A DNA stretch of 64,000 nt from contig CM043788.1 in the NCBI GenBank assembly GCA_023974075.1, positions 27,191,980-27,255,979 on the forward strand, in the 5' to 3' direction. This DNA comes from Chaenocephalus aceratus (taxonomy: Eukaryota > Chordata > Actinopteri > Perciformes > Channichthyidae). The translations under genes and the position numbers were made by a program. The notes beneath the pieces are model-generated. The model was not told where the DNA came from, ran no database searches, and saw only the letters and a list, made by a program, of their open reading frames with translations. Positions 47,657-58,911 of this stretch are shown piece by piece (positions within the stretch are counted from its first letter, which is position 1; each line of letters begins with the position of its first letter).

Positions 47657-47977
47657 CTTTTAGGGAATATTGTTAGACATACCAAACAATTAAAATGTTG
47701 TGCTGTGCGCTTGAATGTACTAACAGAACTTCCAAGAAGTCTACAATTATAATATTATACATGTTAACCCCGTTCGCAGGTGTTTGTGTGCTTGGTAGCT
47801 TAGCTTGCTACTTATTAGCCAGCTAAGGACGTAAGCCTTTATACACACATATACATTTTAGTTTATGATTCAGCCTTGGGTAAGACTTTTATAGTCTATG
47901 GCTATGACGCCCATAATGCTAAACAGGAGCAAATGTTAATAGGGGACCCAATTATCCCAGTGGTGGCCGCCAGACAA
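47657..47977. other. intergenic, no gene seen
   Basis: AT-rich sequence between the terminal-repeat element and the perfect hairpin. No feature is supported. Confidence 0.35.
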
Positions 47978-48042
47978 AGACTCCGGCGCACTTCCTGGGG
48001 GCTTGGGTGTGGACCAAGCCCCCAGGAAGTGCGCCGGAGTCT
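47978..48042. repeat. perfect 29-bp hairpin with 7-nt loop
   Basis: Arm 47,978-48,006 (beginning AGACTCCGGCGCACTTCCTG) is exactly complementary to 48,014-48,042, with loop GTGTGGA. There is no mismatch in either arm. Confidence 0.95.
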
Positions 48043-48861
48043 GATGAGAATATTCGTGCTGGTCAAACGGCGGTACTACACTTCCTTTAGGTTGCTGGGC
48101 CCGGAAACACTTTTTCCCCATTGACTTACATGGGGAAAGAGTGGTCTGTAACTTGTTGGATAATTTTTTTTAAACTAAATAAACTACCCAGTATGAACGT
48201 TTGTATAGCCCTTATTAAAAACATTCGTTCCTCAAGTTGTAAAAATGTGCTAATAACGTTATTCTGAGAGTTATTTCCCTCTGCATTATGAACGCGCATC
48301 TAACCCACGGGACCACGCTGCCCGGCACGTTCATGTTACGTGTTCAGTACTACATGAGTTTCTCTTTACCCATGGATGCACAATAACAACGGACCATATC
48401 GCCTTACTGCCAGCCCACGGAGCTGTAATAATGGATATATTGCACATGTTTGCTGTAATTCATCATTTGTAAAATATTATACTCCATGGGCTGTATGATG
48501 TAAATCTTGTACCGTAAATGTTGTATTAAATAAAGTTAATATTACCGACGTAGATTAACGTTCCTGTAGCTTCTTATTGCACTTGCAATTGTTAGTTACT
48601 TGTGGGCTACTTAACATGAATAATCACAGTTACTATCCTTTTACTCCATCACATTTCAAAAATAAATAGGCTATTGTTATTAGTAATCTATCATCAGCTT
48701 TACTTTTTAGATAAAGTTTTGGCTTCAACATATACATTTTTATATATTACCAAGTGGTTTCATGTACAACCCACACAAGTATCATGCTAAATGAAGCTCT
48801 GTTGCTTGGATATCACTAGATCCTGATGGCAGCGTAATATAAAAGTACATGTAATTTAGCA

Positions 48862-49514
48862 AGTAGGGAATGAGTCCTTACCCCAAGTGAAGGAGTTCAA
48901 GTATCTCGGGGTCTTGTTCTCGAGTGAGGGAACAATGGAGCGTGAGATGGGCCGGAGAATCGGAGCAGCGGGAGCGGTACTGCAGTCGCTTTACCGCACC
49001 GTTGTGACGAAAAGGGAGCTGAGCCAGAAGGCAAAGCTCTCTGTCTACCGGGCCATTTTCGTTCCTACCCTCACCTATGGTCATGAAGGATGGGTCATGA
49101 CCGAAAGAACGAGATCGCGGATACAAGCGGCCGAGATGGGTTTCCTCCGCCGGGTGGCTGGTGTCTCCCTTAGAGATAAGGTGAGAAGTTCGGTCATCAG
49201 GGAGGGACTCGGAGTTGAGCCGCTCCTCCTTCGCGTCGAAAGAAGCCAGTTGAGGTGGTTCGGGCACCTAGTTAGGATGCCACCTGGGCGCCTCCCTAGG
49301 GAGGTGTTCCAGGCACGTCCAGCTGGGAAGAGACCAAGGGGTAGACCTAGGACCAGGTGGAGGGATTATATCTCTTCGCTGGCCTGGGAGCGCCTTGGGA
49401 TCCCCCAGTCAGAGCTGGTTGATGTCGCCAGGGAAAAGAAAGTTTGGGGCTCTCTGCTGGAACTGCTACCCCCGCGACCCGACCACGGATAAGCGGGAGA
49501 AGATGGATGGATGG
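48862..49514 (+). mobile_element. 5'-truncated RTE/Rex3-like LINE with target duplication
   Basis: AATTTAGCA occurs directly before (48,853-48,861) and after (49,515-49,523) the insert. The 3' end reads CGGATAAGCGGGAGAAGATGG followed by TGGA repeats, typical of this fish LINE family. Confidence 0.88.
48887..49492 (+). CDS. C-terminal part of LINE polyprotein
   Basis: A 201-codon open frame to the natural stop. It includes EFKYLGVLFSSEGTMEREMG, VYRAIFVPTLTYGHEGWVMT, VERSQLRWFGHLVRMPPGRL and RGRPRTRWRDYISSLAWERL. This is the region after the RT fingers and palm in a common fish LINE. The catalytic part is missing, so the fragment has no enzyme activity by itself. Confidence 0.85.
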   Translation: MKEFKYLGVLFSSEGTMEREMGRRIGAAGAVLQSLYRTVVTKRELSQKAKLSVYRAIFVPTLTYGHEGWVMTERTRSRIQAAEMGFLRRVAGVSLRDKVRSSVIREGLGVEPLLLRVERSQLRWFGHLVRMPPGRLPREVFQARPAGKRPRGRPRTRWRDYISSLAWERLGIPQSELVDVAREKKVWGSLLELLPPRPDHG

Positions 49515-49852
49515 AATTTAGCATAATTTACTAGCTAGCCGCAAGCTGCTAACTGCCGCCTCGTAAATATAAATCCAGTACCATGCTGTCATGAACGCGC
49601 GGTGCTGTTACATGTATGCAAATTCACGTGCTTAATGTGAACGAGCCTTTTGGGCGGCGTGGTTAAAGTTGCGCATGCTCTACAGTATGAGTGCACATAC
49701 GGGTACTTCTCAGGCATGCCGGGTAATCTGTGACGTTTCGCTCTCTCAAAAGTTGGGCCATTTTGTCATCATGCGCCATTGAGCAACTCTCATAGGAATG
49801 AATGAGGCCCCGCCTCCCACGCTGTATCCAGTTCTTATTATACATCCATGGT

Positions 49853-50394
49853 CCACACGAGACAGCTCCGTTTAGCTCCAACCGCTGGAGAAGCTGCAGT
49901 ACATATGCAGGAGCCTGTACGTGGCGCTGTAACTTCCTCCACAAAAGCAGCGAAGAAGCATGGTTGTCATGGTTGCCCTTCTGTGTATTCTCCGCGGTGG
50001 GAGCCGAGGGAACCGGGCAGTTTTTCGCCAGTCAACGTGTATTAAAGTTTAAATCTTCCGGACAAAATTATAAAAGTGCCGGTCAAAGGTCTTCTTTGTT
50101 ATTTATTGAGCTTTAAAACAAATGAATAACGACTCTATATAATATAATAATAAAATACATGGAGCCTCTCTTTTTCCTCCCTCTCTTCGGACAGCGTCAG
50201 TGTCTGTCTCATGCAGCAGCTGATCAAGTAATGAGTGACCCGGCTGACAGTAAAAATAAACATATGTATAACTAGTTTGAGAGGTGTCTCCGTCCTGTCA
50301 GATTAGACTTCACTCGCGTTTATGTCCATATCGAGAGAAAGATAAATAATCTGAATTCAGTGTGCAGTTTACTTTGACGCGGGGATGAGCAGCA
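49853..50394. other. intergenic, no gene seen
   Basis: Moderately GC-rich sequence without conserved motifs. Short open frames (for example 49,802-50,116) show no family resemblance. Confidence 0.35.
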
Positions 50395-50590
50395 TCGTAT
50401 AGGGCGTACACACGGAGCCGTTTGACCCCCCAGAGCGTTGCGTATGCCGTTCTATCCACCTTGGGACCCGTTATCGTTTCCGCAGTCGTTTAGTGCCGTA
50501 TTCGGTCGTCCTCGTGTGGCCGAAAGGTCTATATAACACTAAACAGTAACGCAAACGACCGTTTTCATCCTCGTGTGGCCGGGGCCTAAA
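50395..50590. mobile_element. hAT-like MITE (CCACACGAGG type)
   Basis: The left end AGGGCGTACACACGGAGCCG and the right end TCGTGTGGCCGGGGCCT form an imperfect inverted repeat. CTCGTGTGGCCG occurs twice inside (about 50,510 and 50,570). A target duplication could not be confirmed. Confidence 0.5.
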
Positions 50591-50657
50591 TCAGCTCTTG
50601 GCACAAAGGAAATACTCAATAAACCGTGGATTGGTTGTGAACACATACTGTATTTAC

Positions 50658-50815
50658 CATGGTTCTTGGCTTGTGCCATCGCTGCTCTGTTTCAGTGCAG
50701 CTGAGGACAGGGGGTACAGCAGCCAGGTTGAGTGTCGAGTAGTGTGCCATCTGGAACAGCAGTGCAACATTGTGGTTGCAGAATGCTGTTCCAGCTACAC
50801 AGGAACACTTTGCCA
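50658..50815 (-). CDS. orphan exon with SWIM-type zinc finger
   Basis: An exon-like block with acceptor ATTGCAG|T and donor ATG|GTAAAT. In frame it reads VAKCSCVAGTAFCNHNVALL, FQMAHYSTLNLAAVPPVLSC and TETEQRWHKPRTM. C-x-C...C-x-H is the SWIM finger, and the VPPVLSCTETEQ-W-KPRT continuation resembles a fish multigene family in which SWIM precedes a YqaJ-type exonuclease domain (from memory). No neighbouring exon of that family is seen here, so it may be a fragment carried by a mobile element. Confidence 0.55.
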
Positions 50816-51106
50816 CTGCAATCAATCTCCACAGGTGAACAGTTCTTAAAACAAAATGTCAGTCATTTTACATTTAGGACACTGCTTCAATACAACACAG
50901 ACAAATGAGAAAGCTGAGAGCAGGCTGATCAGGCAAGTAATCAGTCTTTATTTCGAACAGATTAAAAAATAACAAATAAAAAATAACAAATATGAAAAAC
51001 AGAATACCGTATTGTTATAATACAGTATTTATCCACATTCATGGTAATATTTGTATATTCAACAAAAAAACAAAAAAAGTCTTCCCGACTTATCTTTCTT
51101 ACAGTG

Positions 51107-51256
51107 CAGACGCTTTTCTGCTTGCTCCTGCCTCTGCTTACTTTTTATGCTGATTTTCCTATTCTTATTCTCTGAAAATTTCGAGCAGCGGCTCCTGGAC
51201 ATTAACTTATCACTGGGACAGTTCATCTTCGTAAATAGACGGAGGGTTTCAGCCAT
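51107..51256 (-). CDS. possible small first exon
   Basis: An ATG at 51,256 opens MAETLRLFTKMNCPSDKLMS, a Lys/Arg-rich peptide, with a possible donor CACT|GTAAGA at 51,106. It lies upstream of the SWIM exon on the same strand and could be joined to it, but no similarity supports this. Confidence 0.25.
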
Positions 51257-51364
51257 ATTTCAACATTTTTACGACGACCTCAGTCTTACAGTAGCGTGGC
51301 CTAGCAACAGCTAAAGCCTGGTAGGCTACTGCATGCTATTTAGCTTAAGCTAGTCGGTAGCAAA

Positions 51365-52000
51365 ATGCCTCCGTTCTCTACAGATGACTTCCACAAACTT
51401 ATACAGAAGATGGCTTGGAAATGTGGAAATGTGTTGGAAATGAAAATGCAACGGTTGGAAGTTAACGTGGAAGTGAATGGACTATATCGTGGGAATGACA
51501 CCACTTTACCAGTGTTGCAAAATAATGGAAAAGGGTATGCTAACTCACAGCTAGTTAGCAGCTACAAGGATTCCAAGGAACAGGAGGGCTGTGTACTGGG
51601 TAATAAATCTACAAGTGGAAGTCCTCCCTGGAACTCTCTGGGTGCAAAGCCTAAGAGTAAATCATTTCCATGGGATTTGGGAGGACGGATAACAGGCAGA
51701 GCCCAGCGCTCTGAAATCTGTGATGCGACCGGCTGGCCTGCATTGTTATCACCCAGGAAGAGCGCCTCTTCAACCCCTAAACAGCCGTGGACATCTGCTA
51801 AAGGGAGAACTACAAAAAATCCTCCTAAACCACCAAGTGTGCCAATCCAGAACAGATACGCTCCGCTGACCGAGAGCCGGAGATCTCTTTCTGATGACCT
51901 GGATAACCTGTCCTCTTCACACAGCAGGGTAAGGACCAATAGCTACTCCAAAAGTAAAAGGCTAGAGGGAAAGCTAACGACTGGGCCTGAAACTCTGATT
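51365..52000 (+). CDS. LINE ORF1-like reading frame, truncated
   Basis: The frame from MPPFSTDDFHKLIQKMAWKC runs about 210 codons. It includes a short N-terminal helix, a Ser/Pro/Lys-rich region with SPRKSASSTPKQPW and the segment VPIQNRYAPLTESRRSLSDD. The last motif resembles the linker of LINE ORF1 or similar fish repeat proteins. The frame is cut at about 52,005 by an oppositely oriented LINE fragment. Function is not assigned. Confidence 0.4.
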
Positions 52001-52004
52001 GTGG

Positions 52005-52340
52005 ACCCAACACGGACCCTTGAGGTACTCCACAAGTTATGTTCATGTATTCTGATTTATGTTCACCAATTTCAACAAATTGTTGTCTGTTGCTTAAATA
52101 ATCTCTCACCCAGTTTAATCCCACCCCTCTGATGCCATACCGTTCCAGTTTTTATCAGTAAAATATTGTGATCTATGGTGTCAAATGCTTTTTGTAAGTC
52201 TATAAATATTCCCACTGCTTGTTTTTTATTGTCCATGCAGTTTGCTATTTCCTCACTTAATTCCATTAGTGCCATAGATGTTGATCTATCTTTCCTGAAA
52301 GATAGATCAACATCTGTAAAAAAAATCTGTACAAAAACTG
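52005..52340 (-). mobile_element. LINE reverse-transcriptase fragment
   Basis: On the minus strand, SFRKDRSTSMALMELSEEI, QAVGIFIDLQKAFDTIDHNI (motif A), WVRDYLSNRQQFVEIGEHKS and GVPQGSVLGP (motif B) appear with one frameshift. It belongs to the CR1/Rex-type group. It ends abruptly after motif B, abutting the plus-strand frame. Confidence 0.8.
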
Positions 52341-52369
52341 TACAAATCCCGTTTCAATAATTCCCCTTC

Positions 52370-52672
<303 letters not shown>

Positions 52673-52779
52673 CTCTCTCTCTGGTGTCAATTTGCTCCTT
52701 ATTTTCTTTTACCTTTAAACCAGAGCTCGTGTGAAGTTTATTACAACTTCTCACTGTTCCGTCCACCGGGATCAGCTCC

Positions 52780-52935
52780 ACTGTCTTTTGTGAACTTTCA
52801 CCCTCACCCAATCACCTGGCCGAACAGGAGTCTCTTCTGGTGTCTCGTCTGGTATCTCTATAGTTCTCCAGCCTGTGTAGCCAAAACTTGGATAATATTA
52901 CTCAGAGTTCTGACATATTCATCACTTCTATTCAT
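52780..52935 (-). pseudogene. integrase SH3-like scrap
   Basis: The minus strand has the PGDWV-VKVHKRQW pattern of the C-terminal DNA-binding fold of retroviral integrases, preceded by a frameshifted helix and followed by a stop. Confidence 0.5.
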
Positions 52936-53989
52936 CTAATATCTAAAACTGGAATACTCCCTCCTTGGAGGAGGCCCAAGCTTCAGCATACCTTTTGTCA
53001 TTAAGTGACCTATTATTAAATACATGTTATTATTCATTAACTACAACGTCACTGAAATCAATATCTGTATAATCATGACACTCCCTCCTTTGAGCATAAC
53101 ATGCTCAATCAATATTGCAATGATTACCCTATTCTGAACAGGACATGTAAAACCCATAACGTTGCACAAAATAAATATAACTTCTCAGTGTAGCCATAAG
53201 GTGTACAAAATATATCATATGATGTATGGCTTTCTGATGGTATACAAACATATTCACTAAAATCTGCCATTAGCACAAAAATGTGTTTACTTGTTTCAGG
53301 AATGGCTTTTGTCCTGGTATTATGCATCATTGTTGCTGCGAAAACAATACCCCTGGTGTCGCTAATGCGTCTCAATAATTCTAGGATTAGAGGATTGTTT
53401 GATACTGCTGAACAAACATATGATAAAATAATATTTCTCCAAACTAGAGGGAAAATACGAACTATTCCCACAGAGGGTGACATGCATGGAGGGCTGGTGC
53501 CCCTCACTCAAAATGAGATATTGCCTTACGCACTATATTATAAATCAGTAAAGTCACTCAAGAATAAATAAATAAAAACTGATTCTTGAAACTGTTGTAA
53601 AAGCCCTACAACTTCTTCATCCAAGCTCTCAATCAGTGTTATGTTATTTAGTTTGCAGCTCATTGCCTTAAAACAGATACTTCTAACCGATTATAAAATT
53701 TTGTTTATGAGAATAATGTAATCTGACTCCAAAAATCACATAATTTTTTACTAAAAAACTACACTTCCACTAACAGTAAATGAAGTTCCCCTTTAAACAC
53801 AGCCCCGGTCTTCTGATGGGGTCTATCTATGTACTGGCTGGAGAATGTTGGGCCAGTCTCTGTCGCTCTGTCACTGTTCTCCCGCCAACAGTCACTCTAG
53901 TTCTGCTGGGTTCTTGTTGACTTCTTCACTGGTTTGAGACAAGCGACCCTATCGGACACCTCCATTTGTAGCCAGACTTCACCACAGCA
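52936..53989. other. retroviral remnant region, unassigned
   Basis: A 96-codon plus-strand frame at 53,281-53,571 starts with a hydrophobic segment (FVLVLCIIVAA) but matches nothing I recognise. No clear env is visible. Confidence 0.3.
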
Positions 53990-54120
53990 GAATCGAGTTT
54001 CTGTTTTTAGGTCTCAACAGTTCCACGTCTGGTGTATCGCCGCCCCTTGAACTGCAGTCGGTGTAAACAGAAGGACTTGGTAAGGATCCTCCGTCATGGG
54101 CGAGTACTAGGTTTCCGTAA
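53990..54120 (-). pseudogene. integrase C-terminal-like scrap
   Basis: A short minus-strand frame shows the PYQVLL-TPTAV pattern of the end of retroviral integrase, then stops. It lies downstream of gag, as expected for pol, but most of pol is gone. Confidence 0.35.
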
Positions 54121-54442
54121 CCCCATCGTCTTGACCTCACTAGCTGTGTGGACACAATAGTTTTCTGTGTATGGGAACAACATCACTCGTAATCTCTTTC
54201 CTTCTCATAGTTACAAAAATAGTCTGCTAAATGTTCTACTATGTTTTATGCTTTATGTGTAAATGCAATATGCTACTCACTATCTTGTTTTACATTAAAC
54301 CTCTCCCTCCTGTGGTGACAGATATGGCTCAATGTAGCTGGATTTCAAAATACCCTTGTGCTGAAGATGCATCACCTGGTGGTCTGGTCCTCTGAGCTTC
54401 CTCATTGTTGTGGTTGATGCCAGGGTGTCAGTGGCATTTGGG

Positions 54443-56227
54443 TCATGGTTGGCACCCCTGTTCGCCTTTGACATCTCTGGGACCCCCTGCCTCCGTCGTC
54501 ATCATGGAAACCTCCCCGGGGTATCTGCATGGAGGGCCGTTGTTTGGTGCAATGTTCTGCGGACACTCTCTGGACCAATGTGTCAGCTGACCACATTTGT
54601 AGCAGCCATCATCTGTTCTAGGGGTCGACCGATTATCGGCCAGGCCGATTATCGGGGCCGATATTCATCATTTGACCGATTATCGGTATCGGCCTTTTTT
54701 TTAATAAAATTGCCGATATCACTTTGGCTCTGATGCGGCCGTTTCTCTGTCTGCAGTCACCACTCTCTGTACACGAGCAATGTCCCGCCCACAGCGCTAT
54801 CTGATAGGCTGTTACTGAAGTGTCAATCAACACTGAAGATTTTCCGGGCGGGAGCCAGCCATAGAGGCGGGACCTTCTCAGATTACAGGCAGGTGCGAAG
54901 AACGCAGACACAGACAGAGGCAAGCAGCAGCGCTGAGCGGCAGAGCCATACATGTGTTTCGAAGGTAAATCAGTTGAAAGCCGAAGTTCAATAAACATCC
55001 CAATCCCCTATGCTGAAGTTGCAAAAACAGCACGATCTATTGATCCAATTCTATCAGCTTCCCAGTTACACAGGGACGCGGGAAGTCAGTCAGCGTGCAG
55101 CGGAACTGTGGTGCGGAGGGGGGGCTGCGAGTGAAGCCTCGCAGTTTTTCAGGTTGATATGTGAAGCTCATTAGCTAATGTATTTAGCAAATGTTTAGCA
55201 AAATATTAGAAGAGAGGCTACTAGTCTAACGTTAGGTCTACTGTAATAGCCTCACTTTTAATAGTTTGCAAAACATTAGCTAGCACTAGTGTTTTGCAGT
55301 TGCTAGCAGCTTATTGGGATTTTATGCTAGATAGACAGGCATTGGTTTGATATAATAAATTAAGCATTATTGTTAGTTAAGCATGTCAGCCTGCAGCCCA
55401 ACTTCTTGTCTCTCTCTAACTCATTGCAGATGGCTGCACTAAAGAAAAGGGCACAGAGAGGAAACCAGTTGTAAGATGTTTAAAAGTTAATTTAACATAA
55501 TATAGGCTTACATGCATTTCAAAGAAGTTGTGTTGAGTTGTGTTGGAGTTTGTGTTATTCTACATTTTGACACCAAGATTTTCTGATTTTACTGCAAATG
55601 TATATCGGTTCCAAATATCGGTTATCGGTCTCCTTGATTACTAATAATCGGTATCGGTATCGGCCTTGAAAAAGCCATATCGGTCGATCCCTAATCTGTT
55701 CTTCGTCTTGATCGTGGCTCTCCTCCTCTGCCACTTTGTCTTCCTCGGAATTTTTTATTCTGCACCTGAATCTCTGGAAGTTTCCCCTCCCTTCTCCTTG
55801 TCTTGTTCCTACAAGCTTCGGTGTCTTTTGTTTTTTCTGCTATGTCTTCCCTCACTGGCAGGTCTGCTACTCGGACCTCATTTATGCTGTGTGCCAATAG
55901 GCTGGCATATTCCAGATGGAGTATCAGACTTGTAACTCTTATAAATCTTTCTTCAGCTTCCCTCCATATAGTTAGCTTTTGTAGGCATTGTTCATGCTCA
56001 TAGTCGAGCACTGCTCTTCTATGGGCTTTGGTTGGTCCAGGTTGATCATCTGCTGGAATCAGTCCTCTTGTTTGCCACCGTTCCAACAGTTTCTCTATTT
56101 GGTTCCATGTCTTCTGTCTTTTAATTGAAAAGGTTAAAGCATCTGATCTGATTTTTACCCTTTCCTTAATATCTGCAGTTGAGCCTGGCTCTGCTTCTGG
56201 TCTCAACTTAGTTTCTTTCGGTGACAT
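54443..56227 (-). pseudogene. retroviral gag-like frame interrupted by a MITE
   Basis: The upstream part (56,227 to 55,694) is rich in charged helical sequence and ends in an Arg/Gly-rich stretch. The downstream part (54,618 to 54,443) carries one nucleocapsid zinc knuckle of the C-x2-C-x4-H-x4-C type at about 54,558-54,600, with a Trp after the His. Ignoring the MITE and one copy of its target duplication, the frame passes from one part to the other without shift. A stop at 54,443-54,445 ends it. Gag packages genomic RNA; this copy is split and degraded. Confidence 0.6.
54619..55693. mobile_element. hAT-type MITE inserted in gag
   Basis: The 8-bp duplication ATCTGTTC (54,611-54,618 and 55,694-55,701) flanks ends TAGGGGTCGACCGATTATCG and ATATCGGTCGATCCCTA. 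CGATTATCGG recurs several times near the ends as sub-terminal repeats. No transposase is seen. Confidence 0.9.
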
Positions 56228-58134
56228 GAATGAATATTATTAAGTTAGCAAACATTGAAACACTAATCATCTGACTAGCACCTTCGTTCCTGATAAATAA
56301 TATCCTATGTCACCCGAACTTTTTTTAAATATTAATAAAGTAAATTAAAAGATACAAATTATGCAATTTTTTTAAATCTGAAATGTTGAACAAAAATTGT
56401 ACAGTGTATTGTTTTGACTTTGAGATATGCTAATCTAAATCCTGTGTACAGTCAATCAATTGGTGTTTGAATATTCTACAGTGTAGTTTGAAAGTCTATT
56501 ATGTCTTATAATTAGAAACCACTTTGTAATTCTATCCTGGCGATTGGCGCATGTGTTCATTCATAACACTTAAAATCAAGAATAATTCTGTATTACCAAC
56601 AGAGTGCGCGGTTGTAATTTCCAGCTCAATCCACTAGGGATAGCTGTTGCAAAACTGACATATTTTTAACAAGAAGTAGCTTATTTCCTTAAAAATGGGA
56701 AGAAAATTAGAATATGGTTAAACAACACAGCCCACAACCACCAAAACACATTTGCAAACAAGAATATTCAAATGAAAAACGCCAATACACACTTGTAAAC
56801 AAGAATATCTCAAATAAACCGAAGCAGAAATACTTCCAAAACCAGACTCCTACAAATACCAAACTTCCCACAGTAAGATAACCTGTCTATTTTATAGTTC
56901 CAACTCTGCCAAGAGATATGATTTGTCCTTCTCAATATGGAGTGCCTAACATCATGTGAGTGTGACTGAGTGTGTAAAAACAAACAGAGTACTTTCAATT
57001 AGCATTTCACGAAATGGCGACTTCCGTGTGTGTCTTATTTTCAGCATGAGGGCAAAACAAGATGGCAACTGATTTTCCAACCTTTAACCTGAAGAACAAA
57101 GGGATTTGATAACACACCTCCTGTCTCTCACAGGGGTGGTTTAAATAATGGCGGGGCAATCTTGTCAAGAAAATTCAACACAAAACAACACTGCAGTTTA
57201 AAATAACATTTCTATCTAGTTTACTATGAACAAATGGGCTTTATCTTATTGATATCATCACTTAAAGTTAGGAACCCTTTACGTTTAAGCCATAAACTTA
57301 TCTGCGTAATATTTGACTTTATAGTCCACTACAGTCAACTGCTGCCATTTAGACACGCTAGGTGGATGTAGTATGGGAACCAATCAGCGACTATTAAATG
57401 ACCGTCGTCAATTTAACGTAATGCTGTCGTAACCCCAAATACTGTATTCCACCCGCAATATCTTGGTTGAAAATAGAACAGTTATGACCACTGATAAAGG
57501 CTTACACCTTAAATCAAGCCTTTTCCTCAAAAAAGGACTTTTTTAAAACAGTTGGTTCTCAACTGTTTTCGACTAGCACTGTCTTCAATTACTCAACCCG
57601 AAGTTGACTCGCTATGCCTTGTTGGTTTTCAATTACTTGGCCCGTAACCAACTCGCTATGTCTCATAGATCTTAACAATAATCGTTAAATGGACATATAT
57701 ATCCTTACGTCATAGGCTAACTAACTACTAACGTAACAAGAGACACCTACATGAAAACGCAACAAGACACCTATCCAAAGTACAATGACCACACACATTT
57801 ATAGTTAAAATACTAACACACACAAATTAGTAACATGCAGGCCGGGTTAAATGTAAGAAAAAGAAGAAATATGAACTCACCCTGCTTGTGACAAAGCAAC
57901 GCCCCAAGGTATATAATTGTTATTGTTATAAATTTGGTTGTTTTAACATTAATTTAGGCAGTCTCTCAGGAGTCCAACTTACCAGACAGACACACACTCC
58001 TATTGTTCACTATGTAATCTATTGAAGATTTTGAATAAACAGGTACTTCTTTTACCTTTCTTTATTGGGCCCGAGTGTATATCTGCCATCATTGTTCAAA
58101 CTCCTTTGAAAACTGCAACCGCTCTCCCGGTGTC
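56228..58134. other. retroviral leader and unassigned sequence
   Basis: Mostly AT-rich sequence between the primer-binding-like site and the gag start. I see no coding region; small frames such as 56,810-56,998 have no resemblance to known families. Confidence 0.35.
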
Positions 58135-58161
58135 ACGAGATCACGTCGGGGTCATTCCAAA
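58135..58161 (-). other. primer-binding-site-like sequence
   Basis: TTTGGAATGACCCCGACGTG directly follows the LTR on the minus strand, as expected for tRNA-primed reverse transcription. Confidence 0.5.
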
Positions 58162-58547
58162 TGTTATGCTGTGTTCGTTATTCTCGCGTCCAGGTAAGAA
58201 GCTTAAAAAAGGAGACTAAATGGAGTATCTGAGAAGGTTTAAAATTGGTACTTTAATTAATAAAAAGCGCGGGTAATGTTACAAGCAGGATATTGTTCAG
58301 TCAGGAGAGAAAGGCTGCAGCCTTCCTCTCCCTGTGATGGCCGTGCAGAAGAGAGCCTCCAAGCCTTCGTCTTTCCCGCTTGCTGGCTGTTCGCTCCTCC
58401 TCTCTGGGAGCTGTAGTGACGTAGGGGACTTCCCCCCTCGTTCGTGTCCGATATCGCGTTTAAACAGAGGATTTCGACATTTTACATTCATTGCTTACAC
58501 ACACACATGCCCACATGCCTTTTCTCCTCCTTATCTCTTTCATAACA
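58162..58547 (-). repeat. 5' LTR of the endogenous retrovirus
   Basis: On the minus strand the segment starts TGTTATGAAAGAG and ends CACAGCATAACA, giving TG...CA ends. It is followed immediately by TTTGGAATGACCCCGACGTG, which looks like a retroviral primer-binding site. The absence of a second copy in the window limits certainty. Confidence 0.6.
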
Positions 58548-58911
58548 TTATATGTAATACATGTTAACGGCGTCAATAGCCACTTTAATGATACTAATGG
58601 GCAGTAGTCCCGGATGTCGTCATGACGGATTTTCAGAATAAAAGCTTGGTATTGAGAACTTCCGGGTTTTTCCAGAATAAAATAGCATTTAAACTGACGG
58701 TATGTTTAAGGTCCATTATGCCATAAAACATTGATTTTAATTTCTAACAGAACCTTTCTTCAGCGGCCCAGAGAAGGCTCGTTTAAAGAAGATACTTCAG
58801 AGGATTAGAGAGGAAACTGCAAAGAATTATGAATAAGTACATCTTGGTTTTATTTTTTATTTATCTTTAGCCAGGTTTTTGATTGTGTTAGGATGCAACT
58901 ATAATTTCATT

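Larger units (their letters stand above)
48203..49852. repeat. dispersed repeat, copy 2
   Basis: Colinear with 23,712-27,362. It begins TGTATAGCCCTTATTAAAAA and ends CAGTTCTTATTATACATCCA. It lacks the CR1-like LINE and the TAGC palindrome seen in copy 1, but carries a Rex3/RTE-like LINE instead. Confidence 0.78.
52680..58547 (-). mobile_element. degenerate endogenous retrovirus, minus strand
   Basis: On the minus strand an LTR (58,162-58,547), a primer-binding-site-like sequence, a gag frame (56,227 to 54,443, split by a MITE) and scraps of integrase occur in retroviral order. Protease, most of reverse transcriptase and a confirmed env are missing, and no 3' LTR is seen; the (CT)n tract and LINE fragment lie where it would be expected. 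The element cannot be functional as found. The extent on the low-coordinate side is uncertain. Confidence 0.6.

Noticed and set aside
53281..53571. Plus-strand frame with a hydrophobic start, considered as a membrane or envelope protein.
   Set aside because: It is on the opposite strand to the retroviral remnant and has no recognisable envelope motif.
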